This document shows positions 53,423 to 61,873 of a stretch of 64,000 bases of DNA, one piece after another. Origin of the DNA: Erythrobacter ani (GTDB lineage Bacteria; Pseudomonadota; Alphaproteobacteria; Sphingomonadales; Sphingomonadaceae); the NCBI RefSeq assembly GCF_019204025.1, contig NZ_JAGSPB010000001.1:930001-994000 (forward strand), given 5' to 3'. The translations under genes were made by a program, and so were the position numbers. Every line of letters starts with the position of its first letter. Positions within the stretch are counted from its first letter, which is position 1. The notes beneath the pieces were generated by a model, which was not told the origin of the DNA, did not search any database, and was given only the letters and a program-made list of their open reading frames with translations.

Positions 53423-55519
53423 AAGGTACCAGCATGAGCCATCCGCCGACTGGTCAAACCGCGCGCTCGTACCGATCTGGTCTGCAAGGTCATGAATCAA
53501 TTGCGTGCCCGTACCCGGAATGGGCGGCGCATCACTCTCCGCATTGCCGACACCGTCGTCGCAGACGGAGATGTTGAGGCCCAGCTCATCCCTGGCAAAC
53601 CGCATGGTGACCGTGCCCGAAGAGTCAGGGAATGCATATTTGCAGCAATTGATGACCATTTCACAGATCATCAGGCCAAGCGGGGTCGCGATGCTGGGCG
53701 GGACGCTGAGCTTTTCGCAATCCACGCCGATTGACACCCCTTCAGGCGCCATCGCGGATTCAAGCTGATCGGCCAATTCGCGCATAAAGGCGCATAGATC
53801 GACCCGGATTTCAGCATCATCGGTGTAAAGATGGTCGTGCAGCAGCGCCATCGTCTGCAGCCTTTGGCGGATGTCGCGCATACTGTTCGAGCCGCTGCGT
53901 TCGTGTGAGCGCGTAAGGCTGGAGGCGAGCTGCAGTGCGTTCCGGGTGCGGTGATGCTCTTCGCGCATCAGCACCTGCTGGAGCCGCGCTACCCGTTGCT
54001 GGGTTCGCCAGGCGTGGGCAAGCAGGCCAGCGATGATCGCGAGCGCCAGCGCTCCGCCAAGCGCGGATATGGTCCCCATGCGCTGACTGTCGAGCTGGCT
54101 CGCGCGCAGCGCATTCTGCTGTTCAAGCAGTTCGATATTCCGATCGCGGTTACGCAATTCGAACAGAGTTTGCGTGTTGACGGAAGCCTTGACCTTCTCG
54201 GCCTCAAGCCAGTCGGAATGCATATCGAGCGCGTAATTCGCATAGCGTAGCGCTTCGTCACGCTGCCCTGTTCGCTCAAGCACATCGGCCATGGTTCGCG
54301 CATATGAGACCGCCCAATAGCGATGTTCGCCGTTCAGCATTTCGCGGGGATCGTCACCGGGTTTCATTCCAGCCAGCTCAGCGCCCTTGAGCAGCGAATC
54401 GAGCGCCGCATCCCTTTGCCCCTCATCGAGTTCGCGCGCCGCAAGCCAGACGTATGAATTGGCCGCCTCCATCGGACTACCAAACTCGGCGCTCAAAGCT
54501 GCGCCTTCGCGTGCCATCCGGATTGCTTCCCCGCGACGGCCCAAGGCATCGAGTGATCTTGCATGCCAGAAATAATTGTATCCGAGCCCGGCAGAGTTCC
54601 CATTCTTCAGGTCGATCGCCGTTGCACGCTCATAATAGGGCAACGCATCCTCGTGTTTCTGCATATCGGTGTAGCTGGACCCGATATTCTTGAGGATGGC
54701 AGCGTAATTGTGCGTATCGGTTCGCCCGCTTTCTTCCAGCGCTTGGCGGCCTTCCTCGTAAAAGCCCAGTGCCATTTCGTAATCACCCAGGTCGTACACG
54801 ATATTTCCCAAGGTGATATTGCTGAGAGCAGACAGAACCCTCGCTCCCTCATGATCGCCATAATAGTCGGCAAGCTGCCGGGTAAATTCAATTGCATCGA
54901 CTGTATCACCGCGAGCCTTGGCCAGCTGCCCAGCATAATGGAGACGATCGCGTTTGATGCGAGGGGCGCTCAACTGGCTTTCAAGCTGGGAAAGACGCTC
55001 GATGACTTCTTCCAGCTCGCCCAGATTATCTTGCCGGACAGAGATCCGGCCTAGGAAATTGAGAGCATAAGCTTCAGCGAGCAGATCACCTTGACTGATC
55101 GCGACGTCACGCGCTGCGATAATTTCGGCTTCGAACGCCTCGCTGGTATCGCCCGACCTGCCGGTTAGCTTCAGCGCGCGTACCTTGGCCTCATCCTTTT
55201 TCCTGAAACTCAGTTGGCTGAGTTTTTCATGCGGCAAGCGAGAGATTTCGAGAAGCCCCTGCATCGCTGCGGCCAGATGATAACCCCGCTGGTCTACTGG
55301 ACTGGTCGAAAGCGCTTTCATGCATTTTTCGGCGCGGTTGGGTTCTCCCTGTGTCGCGCTTTCTTGCGCGCGATCAAGGTCGGATAGGCTGGGATAGCAA
55401 GGCGAATCGTCGTGTAGCGCCATCGCACCGTGCGCCTGACCGACAGGGCCGGAGAGTGCTGTGGTTGACGCAGTAAGGACGAATGCGGGAAGCAACAAAA
55501 GGCCGTACTTTACAGTCAT
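53381..55519 (-). CDS. secreted/TPR-containing HisKA_2-type sensor histidine kinase
   Basis: 712 residues from ATG 55519; TTG 55543 is rejected. The signal sequence (LLLLPAFVLTASTTALSG) is followed by a long extracytoplasmic TPR region (residues about 60-430). One transmembrane segment (TISALGGALALAIIAGLLAHAW) precedes the kinase core. The phospho-acceptor motif is REEHHRTRNALQLASSL (HisKA_2 H-box), then the ATPase domain with MVINCCKYAFPDSSGTV and VCDDGVGNAESD. No receiver domain or response-regulator gene lies adjacent. The TPR sensor part is unusual. The kinase end is duplicated as a relic at 52182. Confidence 0.88.
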   Translation of the reverse strand: MTVKYGLLLLPAFVLTASTTALSGPVGQAHGAMALHDDSPCYPSLSDLDRAQESATQGEPNRAEKCMKALSTSPVDQRGYHLAAAMQGLLEISRLPHEKLSQLSFRKKDEAKVRALKLTGRSGDTSEAFEAEIIAARDVAISQGDLLAEAYALNFLGRISVRQDNLGELEEVIERLSQLESQLSAPRIKRDRLHYAGQLAKARGDTVDAIEFTRQLADYYGDHEGARVLSALSNITLGNIVYDLGDYEMALGFYEEGRQALEESGRTDTHNYAAILKNIGSSYTDMQKHEDALPYYERATAIDLKNGNSAGLGYNYFWHARSLDALGRRGEAIRMAREGAALSAEFGSPMEAANSYVWLAARELDEGQRDAALDSLLKGAELAGMKPGDDPREMLNGEHRYWAVSYARTMADVLERTGQRDEALRYANYALDMHSDWLEAEKVKASVNTQTLFELRNRDRNIELLEQQNALRASQLDSQRMGTISALGGALALAIIAGLLAHAWRTQQRVARLQQVLMREEHHRTRNALQLASSLTRSHERSGSNSMRDIRQRLQTMALLHDHLYTDDAEIRVDLCAFMRELADQLESAMAPEGVSIGVDCEKLSVPPSIATPLGLMICEMVINCCKYAFPDSSGTVTMRFARDELGLNISVCDDGVGNAESDAPPIPGTGTQLIHDLADQIGTSARFDQSADGSCWYLGPIPLRFSRVGGD

Positions 55520-55866
55520 CTTTCGGGACCCTTCCCCGACCAATAATTGCCTTCAAAGATCCCCAACCGAACGGAGAACCATTTGAACGCTCGACCCAAT
55601 TGAATTTCTGTTGAGAGCTTTTTCAACTCAATGTCCGCCAGCATTGCTCGATGAAGAAATTGCTAGACCGCTACAGCATCAGACTTCGTGGCACCCGGTC
55701 GCCGTACGCCGCTCCGAAGCGAAACAGGCCTCAGGCAAGGAGCAATGCAGAGTGGTTGTCGAAACAGCTGCACGAAGCCTCGGCAAGCGGTAAAACATTG
55801 ACGAAAGAGACATCGGAAACTCTCCAGACAGAAGGCGCAAAGATGATTGCAATTTCGATTGGCCTT
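55520..55866. other. gene-poor stretch between the kinase and the first AraC gene
   Basis: About 350 bases. It contains a possible short ORF on the plus strand (55651-55878), listed separately. Sequence is mixed GC and moderately AT-rich near the middle. No promoter, terminator or repeat is convincing. Confidence 0.35.
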
Positions 55867-55878
55867 TCAGGTCCTTGA
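55651..55878 (+). CDS. doubtful short ORF (75 aa), no family
   Basis: ATG at 55651 with no clear Shine-Dalgarno. The product is basic and polar (MKKLLDRYSIRLRGTRSPYA) and not obviously a shadow of a gene on the other strand, but it overlaps the end of the AraC gene (55867) by a few bases. No domain was recognised. It could be a chance ORF or a remnant. Confidence 0.25.
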   Translation: MKKLLDRYSIRLRGTRSPYAAPKRNRPQARSNAEWLSKQLHEASASGKTLTKETSETLQTEGAKMIAISIGLSGP

Positions 55879-56778
55879 ACGCAGGCTACCCGGGGTAAAG
55901 CCCATCATTTTACCCATCGTGGTGGTCATGTGCGATTGGCTGGAAAAGCCAGTCGCATAGGCTATCTCAACAATTGGGCGCGAGGTATCTTTCAGCATTC
56001 GCACCGCCTCACTCACGCGCAATTGCAGCGAGAACTGGTGGAAGGTCGATCCCGTCGCCGATTTGAACGAGCGGGCGAAGCCGAACACGTCGCGGCCGAG
56101 CAGTTCAGCGATGTCGGAAAGCGGGATGTTCTGATCGAGATTGGCGCGCAGATAGGCCTCGGCCTGCGCGACCTCATGCTCGGTCAACGGGGTGGCGGCG
56201 TTGGGTTTGCGTCTGGCGACCAGGCACAGCAGCTCGATACCGAGCTGAAGCATGTTGGCATCAGCAAGCGTGCGCCAACCCATCTCGCCCGAGCGGATCA
56301 GGCGGTCCTGATTCACGATCAGCCGGGCCAAACGCGGATGGGTGAAGGCTCGTATCGGTTCATCGAGCCGCACACCAGCAAGCTCAGGGTTCTGTTCGCG
56401 CAATTCCGCAATCAGGCCAGGGCGGAAGCTCGTCGCAATATTGGTGGTTGTCCCGCGAAAATCGTACTGCTGCAGCACGCCCGCCGGGATGAAGTGAAAG
56501 ATACCGGGATTGATTGCCTCCTCGCGGCTTTCGCCGTCGTAATCCGACCACAGGCGCCCGTGCGATTCCTGCGAGAGTATGAGAGTGGCAAAGTCTGTAT
56601 CTCGGATGGTAGCTTCGTGATCTGACGCGTCAAAGCGGACCTGCCGAATACCGCCATCGAACACGGAGCCCGATGGATCGACATCGAAGATGCCGTGCTC
56701 GCCGCCTTCCTCGACAGCTTCGACAAAGGTATCGCCGCGGAGCTTATTCACAGCAGCAGCCTTATCGGGGGTGTACAC
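55867..56778 (-). CDS. AraC-family transcriptional regulator (paralogue 1)
   Basis: 303 residues. The N-terminal half is a cupin-like sensor (GIRQVRFDASDHEATIRDTD, GRLWSDYDGES). The C-terminal AraC HTH: NPLSDIAELLGRDVFGFARSFKSATGSTFHQFSLQLRV (split by eye) and IVEIAYATGFSSQSHMTTTMGKM. It is a tandem paralogue of the gene at 56786, about three-quarters identical at protein level by eye, with a 216-bp block (56013-56228) nearly identical at DNA level. Transcribed on the minus strand after its paralogue, 7 bases away. Target unknown. Confidence 0.9.
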   Translation of the reverse strand: MYTPDKAAAVNKLRGDTFVEAVEEGGEHGIFDVDPSGSVFDGGIRQVRFDASDHEATIRDTDFATLILSQESHGRLWSDYDGESREEAINPGIFHFIPAGVLQQYDFRGTTTNIATSFRPGLIAELREQNPELAGVRLDEPIRAFTHPRLARLIVNQDRLIRSGEMGWRTLADANMLQLGIELLCLVARRKPNAATPLTEHEVAQAEAYLRANLDQNIPLSDIAELLGRDVFGFARSFKSATGSTFHQFSLQLRVSEAVRMLKDTSRPIVEIAYATGFSSQSHMTTTMGKMMGFTPGSLRSRT

Positions 56779-56785
56779 GACCAGC

Positions 56786-57679
56786 TCATGCCGTTTTCCT
56801 CACTGCGCCGGGAGTATGCCCCGCGATCCGGCCCATCGTGGTGGTCATATGGGCCTGGCTGGAAAAGCCGGTGGCGTAGGCAATACCGGCGATGGGCAGC
56901 GTAGTGTCGCGCAGCAACCGTATCGCCTCGGTCACGCGCAATTGCAGCGAGAACTGGTGGAAGGTCGATCCCGTCGCCGATTTGAACGCGCGGGCGAACC
57001 CGAACACGTCGCGGCCGAGCAGTTCAGCGATGTCGGAAAGCGGGATGTTCTGATCGAGATTGGCGCGCAGATAGGCCTCGGCCTGCGCGACCTCATGCTC
57101 GGTCAACGGGGTGGCGGCGTTGGGTTTGCGTCTGGCGACCAGGCACATCAGCTCGATGCCAAGCTGCACCAAGTTGGCATCGGCGAGACTGCGCCAGCCC
57201 ATCTCGCCCGAGCGGATCAGGCGGTCCTGATTGACGATCAACCGGGCCAGCCGGGGGTGGCTAAATGCGCGCATTGGTTCATCGAGCCGTATGTCCGAAA
57301 GCTCAGGGTTTTGCTCGCGCAGCTGCGTAATCAAGCCAGGGGGAAGGCTCGTCCCGATATTGGTGGTTGTCCCGCGAAAATCATATTCCTGCAACACACC
57401 GGCGGGAATGAAATAAAATATGCCTGGATTAACGTTATCTTCGGCGCGTTCGCCGTCGTAATCCGACCACAGACGCCCGTGCGACCCCTGCGTATGTATG
57501 AGAGAGGCCGAATGTGTATCACGGATGGCAGACTGGTGATCCGAAGCGGTAAAGCGAACCTGCCGAATACCGCCATCGAACACCGAACCCGATCGATCCA
57601 GATCGAGCATGCCGTGCTCGTTGCCATCCAAGATAGCATCAGACAAGCTATCGCCTGCGAACTTGGTCAAAGCAGCCAC
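56786..57679 (-). CDS. AraC-family transcriptional regulator (paralogue 2)
   Basis: 297 residues, same architecture as its neighbour: N-terminal sensor (GIRQVRFTASDHQSAIRDTHS, GRLWSDYDGERAEDNVNPG) and C-terminal double HTH (IPLSDIAELLGRDVFGFARAFK, then GIAYATGFSSQAHMTTTMGRIAG). The end AGHTPGAVRKTA is the sequence that survives in the relic at 51950. The stop is 7 bases from the start of paralogue 1, so the pair may be one transcript. Both sensor domains differ most in their N-terminal part. Confidence 0.9.
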   Translation of the reverse strand: MAALTKFAGDSLSDAILDGNEHGMLDLDRSGSVFDGGIRQVRFTASDHQSAIRDTHSASLIHTQGSHGRLWSDYDGERAEDNVNPGIFYFIPAGVLQEYDFRGTTTNIGTSLPPGLITQLREQNPELSDIRLDEPMRAFSHPRLARLIVNQDRLIRSGEMGWRSLADANLVQLGIELMCLVARRKPNAATPLTEHEVAQAEAYLRANLDQNIPLSDIAELLGRDVFGFARAFKSATGSTFHQFSLQLRVTEAIRLLRDTTLPIAGIAYATGFSSQAHMTTTMGRIAGHTPGAVRKTA

Positions 57680-57856
57680 CTTGACCCAGATAGCCGTCGG
57701 GACGCCGCGCTAATGTTTGGCCGGGACAATCCGAAAAAGGGGAATTGATTCTCGATGAAAAGCTACCTTTCAATTTCTTGCAGGATTACCACGCCCACCC
57801 ATATTTGCCGAATCGCCGCCGTTTCGCCGCGAGGATGACTCCATCGGCGGCGATAC

Positions 57857-58528
57857 TTACCGCAGCGGCAGATCGACTTGCCAGGCGATGCCGCGATCGC
57901 GTTTGAGCAATTTGATCCTCCCACAAGCGTCGCCGATGAATTCACTCACCAGACCGAGGCCCCGCTCTGGTGCAACCGGAGGCATCTCTCCCGGGAAGCC
58001 CTTGCCATTGTCTGCCACCGTCAACCGGATCGTGCCCGGCGGCAAGTGCGTGACCGCAACCGCCACCTGTCCGCATTCACCATCGGCGAAGCCGTGGCGC
58101 AGGGAGTTGGTGATCAATTCGCACAATATCAGGCCGATGGTCTGGGCATGCGCAATCGGGAGGTCGGCGGCATCCGCAATGACGATGTCGATCCCGGAGC
58201 GATCGTATATCGCCTTCAAATGCGCGCCCAGCGTTTCGACAAGATCCCGCGTCGCACCGGATGCCGGTGTGTCGATGTAGAGCAATCGCTGGACGTAAGC
58301 GATCGCCGATACGCTGCGCTGGACCATGCGCAGAGCATCGAGGGCGGTCTGCGGATCGGTACCGCGCAGAATTTCGCGTTCTGACCGTCGGGCGAGCGCC
58401 GCTACCGTCTGCAAGCTCGACCCGATCCGATGGCTGAATTCACGGAAGCACGACGGTTGGTGCTCCTCGAGCACACCGATCTGCGAGCGCTGGCACCCAT
58501 CGACCCCGATTCGTGAACATTCATTCAT
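57857..58528 (-). CDS. small HisKA_2-type sensor histidine kinase
   Basis: 223 residues, cytoplasmic, without a transmembrane segment. The H-box is FREFSHRIGSSLQTVAALARRS (His near residue 33). A coiled-like helical bundle follows, then the HATPase domain with ELITNSLRHGFADGECGQVAV and ADNGKGFPGE, ending RGIAWQVDLPLR. This is the HisKA_2/HWE-like class common in alphaproteobacteria, including general-stress-response kinases. There is no receiver or anti-sigma (NepR/PhyR) gene in the window to support a stress-response role. Upstream of the AraC paralogues on the same strand, 177 bases away. Confidence 0.85.
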   Translation of the reverse strand: MNECSRIGVDGCQRSQIGVLEEHQPSCFREFSHRIGSSLQTVAALARRSEREILRGTDPQTALDALRMVQRSVSAIAYVQRLLYIDTPASGATRDLVETLGAHLKAIYDRSGIDIVIADAADLPIAHAQTIGLILCELITNSLRHGFADGECGQVAVAVTHLPPGTIRLTVADNGKGFPGEMPPVAPERGLGLVSEFIGDACGRIKLLKRDRGIAWQVDLPLR

Positions 58529-58745
58529 ACCATCATCATGGGAAACTTATCCGATCAGTTCTTCCACATTTGTCCAATTTCAAATTCTTGCGCAGAAGAC
58601 GGTGATTTCCCGAAAGAGCATCGGGATCCGGCAGAACTCGCCTGGGAGTGCCCCCGCGCGTTGGGCCGACGGTGCGGTAACATACGTATAGTCCGATATC
58701 CGCAAAGGCTGGAGCATCAGCCTAACGCTCGAGCGGAGGTCAGAT

Positions 58746-59099
58746 ATGTGTTCCCAGATGCTGGTGCCAGTCCATCGAAAAAGGTCCGTTGCCTGGAAAG
58801 AAGAGGCATCTGTCCGGGAGGCAATTTCGCGACCTATTGGTGCGAGCGCGACGCTCTCCATCCGTGTTTTCGACCAGAGAGCGCTTGCCGGTGCTCCTTT
58901 TCTAAAGCCGGCCTACAATGAGACCATGGCGGCGGCGCGTACATGGCCGCTGGTGGCAGGGCAGCAAAATCCCGAAAGCTTCGAAAAAGAAGCGGGCAAT
59001 ATTGCCGAAGGCATTTGCACCCTTGCTCGAAGAATCAAGGCTGATCTCACTGTGCGTGCCTCGCACCCAACCAGAAGCTCGCTGACCGTAGGAGCTTAA
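58746..59099 (+). CDS. hypothetical protein, maybe a universal-stress-protein remnant (117 aa)
   Basis: 117 residues from ATG 58746, with a strong GGAGGT upstream. The first half (KRSVAWKEEASVREAISRP) is unassigned. The last 40 residues (EAGNIAEGICTLARRIKADLTVRASH, then PTRSSLTVGA) loosely resemble the C-terminal ADL-IV-x-SHGR region of universal stress proteins. A truncated or diverged Usp is only a guess. It ends 3 bases before the start of the VIT transporter gene, so cotranscription is likely. Confidence 0.5.
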   Translation: MCSQMLVPVHRKRSVAWKEEASVREAISRPIGASATLSIRVFDQRALAGAPFLKPAYNETMAAARTWPLVAGQQNPESFEKEAGNIAEGICTLARRIKADLTVRASHPTRSSLTVGA

Positions 59100-59101
59100 C
59101 A

Positions 59102-59854
59102 GTGATGGTGAAAAGCCTCCAGGATCACATCACCGATCACTCGCTACCCCGCATTCGAGAAAGGCTGGCTCACCCGCGCGGACCCAGCCCACTTGGCGAT
59201 TTCATGCTCGGCGGGGTCGATGGAGTTGTCACCACATTCGCCGTAGTGGCAGGAAGTGCCGGTGGGCAATTGCCTGCCGCGACCGTCATTATTCTCGGCA
59301 TCGCCAACCTTATAGCCGACGGCTTCAGCATGGCGGTGAGCAACTATTTGGGAACTCGTGCTCGGCAAGAGGAGGTAAAGAAAGGCCGTCAGGATGAAGA
59401 AGATCACATCAGAACCTACCCGGAAGGTGAGCGGCGTGAAATAAGGGAGATTTTTGCTCGAAAGGGACTTCAGGGCACTATCTTGGAAAAGGTCGTTGAC
59501 GTGGTCACAGCCGACCGCAAGGTCTGGGTCGATACCATGATGGTCGAGGAACTGCGGTTGGACGATTTGGCAGCGCGTCCGATACGGGCGGCAGTCACCA
59601 CCTACTTTGCCTTCTCAATCTGCGGACTCGTCCCCTTGATTCCGTTTCTTCTCGGCCTTGGCGATTTCGCTGCAATGTTCCTTGCCAGCTCTCTGCTAGG
59701 TCTCGCGATCTTCTTCATTCTCGGCGTGGGGAACGGATGGGTCTTGGGGACCTCCGGCCTTGTATCTGGCATTCGAACTCTCGGAATCGGCGGAGGCGCA
59801 GCAATCCTCGCTTATTCGGCCGGCCACTTGATCCGCCTGCTTATCGAGGCATGA
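59102..59854 (+). CDS. VIT1/CCC1-family iron/manganese transporter
   Basis: 250 residues from GTG 59102 (GGAG 7 bases upstream) or ATG 59105. Five transmembrane segments: SPLGDFMLGGVDGVVTTFAVVAGSAG and ILGIANLIADGFSMAVSNYLGTRA are the conserved first two helices with their Asp/Gly motifs. A cytosolic, charged region with acidic and Glu-rich repeats (EEDHIRTYPEGERREIREIF, LEKVVDVVTADRK) corresponds to the metal-binding part. The last three segments end at LIRLLIEA. Exports or stores iron or manganese (VIT1/CCC1). Coupled to the gene after it (ATGA at 59851). Confidence 0.9.
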   Translation: MMVKSLQDHITDHSLPRIRERLAHPRGPSPLGDFMLGGVDGVVTTFAVVAGSAGGQLPAATVIILGIANLIADGFSMAVSNYLGTRARQEEVKKGRQDEEDHIRTYPEGERREIREIFARKGLQGTILEKVVDVVTADRKVWVDTMMVEELRLDDLAARPIRAAVTTYFAFSICGLVPLIPFLLGLGDFAAMFLASSLLGLAIFFILGVGNGWVLGTSGLVSGIRTLGIGGGAAILAYSAGHLIRLLIEA

Positions 59855-60147
59855 TCGTGCGGCTGCCCGCGAAGGCATCATGCTTGGAAATCAGGCTGGA
59901 CGAGGCACACACAGCCCAAATGACGCTGCTCAACAACGCTGTGTCAGGTGAGGCCGTGTTTCTCGCAATCTGTTTTGAGCGATACGAGGCCAATGCAAAG
60001 GTTCGAACGACAATCACGAGCGGCGGCGGTCATTTTACCGGCATAGGTCTCAATAAGCTCACGCGAGCAATTCCTGTCTCGATCGATGGCCGCCTGGTCG
60101 GCGCACCCGATTACGAGGCCACAGCAATTCACATCGAGGCAGTCTGA
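59851..60147 (+). CDS. hypothetical protein coupled to the VIT transporter gene (98 aa)
   Basis: 98 residues from ATG 59851, overlapping the VIT stop (ATGA); an earlier in-frame open stretch back to 59737 lies inside the transporter gene in another frame and is not used. The product begins MIVRLPAKASCLEIRLDEAH and is largely beta-strand-like with a glycine-rich turn (SGGGHFTGIGLNKL). No family was recognised. The coupling suggests a role with the transporter, but nothing more can be said. Confidence 0.55.
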   Translation: MIVRLPAKASCLEIRLDEAHTAQMTLLNNAVSGEAVFLAICFERYEANAKVRTTITSGGGHFTGIGLNKLTRAIPVSIDGRLVGAPDYEATAIHIEAV

Positions 60148-60357
60148 ACAATGAAGGTTCATCGATACAATTCGGGGAGCGCAATCCGGCGCAAGCTGTC
60201 AGCGTCTCCCGGCTTCGCAATGCTCGTACAAGTCAGAACGCGTGACGCGCCTTCCGCTTAAAAGATCTCGATCAAGTCGTGCTTCTCGTGCGGATCGCTT
60301 TGCTGACGTCACGGACGGAGCTAGAATCAAGTGAAACAGATCTAAGGAGGCTTTTGC

Positions 60358-60411
60358 TTGCCTGCCAGCCAAACATGCAGCTCGAGCAGACCGGGCCACA
60401 CCCGTGGGTGA
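60358..60411 (+). other. possible 17-codon leader ORF before the cls gene
   Basis: AAGGAGG at 60344-60350, the strongest Shine-Dalgarno in the area, is 7 bases upstream of TTG 60358, which opens 17 codons ending TGA at 60409-60411. The stop overlaps the region of the cls GTG start (60404), giving a possible coupling. The cls GTG itself has only a weak ribosome-binding site. Confidence 0.3.
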
Positions 60412-61852
60412 TCTCACAGTTCCACTGGATGTCTGGTTATCTTGGGTCTGGACCAACAAGGTCTCGATTGCCGGATGGACGATCGCGATTATCGCTTTTG
60501 TACTGGTGCCCTTTCGCCGCACTCCTGCCGAGGCGCGCAGTTGGTTGCTGATTTTCTTCGCTCTGCCTTGGTTCGCGGCAGTTGCCTATTGGCTAATCGG
60601 TCGTCCATACTTTGCGAAGGGCCGTTTAGAGAGGATTGGGCGATTGCCTGACCTAGCCATGCGGATTCCCGCGCAAATCGGTAACACCGAAGCAGTACCC
60701 GCACTGTCGTCTGACAACCGCGCCGTTGCCCGCCTCGCGCAGGGTGTCGGACTATTCCCCACGGTTGCCGGTAATTGCGTCGAAATGCTGAGCGATTATC
60801 ATGAAGCGTACGACAGGATCATCGCCGATATCGATTCCGCGAAGAGCCACGTGCATATCGAATTCTATATCTTCGCAAACGATGCGGTGGGTGACCGGAT
60901 CCTCGCGGCGATCGAACGCGCAAACGAACGCGGTGTTCAGTGCCGTGTGCTTATCGACGCGCTTGGCTCTTATCGCTGGATTCGCGCGATCAAGCGCAGG
61001 TTGAAGCGGTGCGGAGCAGAAGTGCACGATATCCTGCCTTTACGCCGTCGGCTCAGAAGCTCACGTCTTGACCTTCGCAATCACCGGAAGATCGTGATCG
61101 TCGATGGCCGTATCGGGTATACAGGATCTCAGAATGTGTGGGATCCAACACTTCATTCAGGTCGGGCCAACAGGGACATCTTGCTCCGCATTTGCGGCCC
61201 CGCTGTCTTGCAGCTTCAGGCGGTCTTTGCGTCGGACTGGTATCTGGAAACGCTCGAAGAATTGGTGGATGGTGACTATTTCCCCCGCCTTACCCAAGAT
61301 TTCGAACACCCGGCCCAGATTGTGCCCACCGGCCCTGAGAACCCTGAGACGGGCATGGACCTGATCTTTACTCAGGCGATGTACAACGCCGCCGAGCAAA
61401 TCGTCATTACAACGCCTTACTTCATCCCGAACGGCGCTTTGATATCGGCGATCAAGGCTGCGGTGCTTGGCGGGGTGAAAGTCCGTCTCATCACTCCGGC
61501 TCGCAGCGATCATCGCTTGGTGGGGCTTGCTCAGAAAAGCTATTACAGCGAGCTTCTGGCGGCCGGTGTTGAAATTTACCTGTTCGCTCCGGATTTCCTT
61601 CACGCGAAGCATCTCCGGGTGGACCAGGAAGTCGCGGTTGTTGGAACGAGCAATATGGACGTGCGTTCATTTGAACTCAACGCAGAGATTGATTTCATCT
61701 CTTACGACGCTGATTTTGCAAGAGATGTGCAACAATTGGAGGAAAGCCACCTCGCTTTTTGCAAACGTCTTACCTTCGGTGAATGGAACAGGCGCTCGCT
61801 TTGGACCAAGGTGCTGGAGAATTCCGCGAGGCTGATGAGCGATCTGATCTGA
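60404..61852 (+). CDS. cls: cardiolipin synthase-type phospholipase D
   Basis: 482 residues from GTG 60404. Two N-terminal transmembrane segments (WTIAIIAFVLVPFRRTP, WLLIFFALPWFAAVAYWLIG). Two PLD domains: HVHIEFYIFANDAVGDRIL and DLRNHRKIVIVDGRIGYTGSQN (first HxK motif in HRK...D), the second with HAKHLRVDQEVAVVGTSNMDVRSFELNAEI (HxK with D). Transfers phosphatidyl groups to make cardiolipin at the inner membrane. The start codon and weak ribosome site hint at control by the leader. The EEP-family gene follows 21 bases later and is likely cotranscribed. Confidence 0.9.
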   Translation: MGDLTVPLDVWLSWVWTNKVSIAGWTIAIIAFVLVPFRRTPAEARSWLLIFFALPWFAAVAYWLIGRPYFAKGRLERIGRLPDLAMRIPAQIGNTEAVPALSSDNRAVARLAQGVGLFPTVAGNCVEMLSDYHEAYDRIIADIDSAKSHVHIEFYIFANDAVGDRILAAIERANERGVQCRVLIDALGSYRWIRAIKRRLKRCGAEVHDILPLRRRLRSSRLDLRNHRKIVIVDGRIGYTGSQNVWDPTLHSGRANRDILLRICGPAVLQLQAVFASDWYLETLEELVDGDYFPRLTQDFEHPAQIVPTGPENPETGMDLIFTQAMYNAAEQIVITTPYFIPNGALISAIKAAVLGGVKVRLITPARSDHRLVGLAQKSYYSELLAAGVEIYLFAPDFLHAKHLRVDQEVAVVGTSNMDVRSFELNAEIDFISYDADFARDVQQLEESHLAFCKRLTFGEWNRRSLWTKVLENSARLMSDLI

Positions 61853-61873
61853 ACGCAAAGGAGAGGCGGACCC

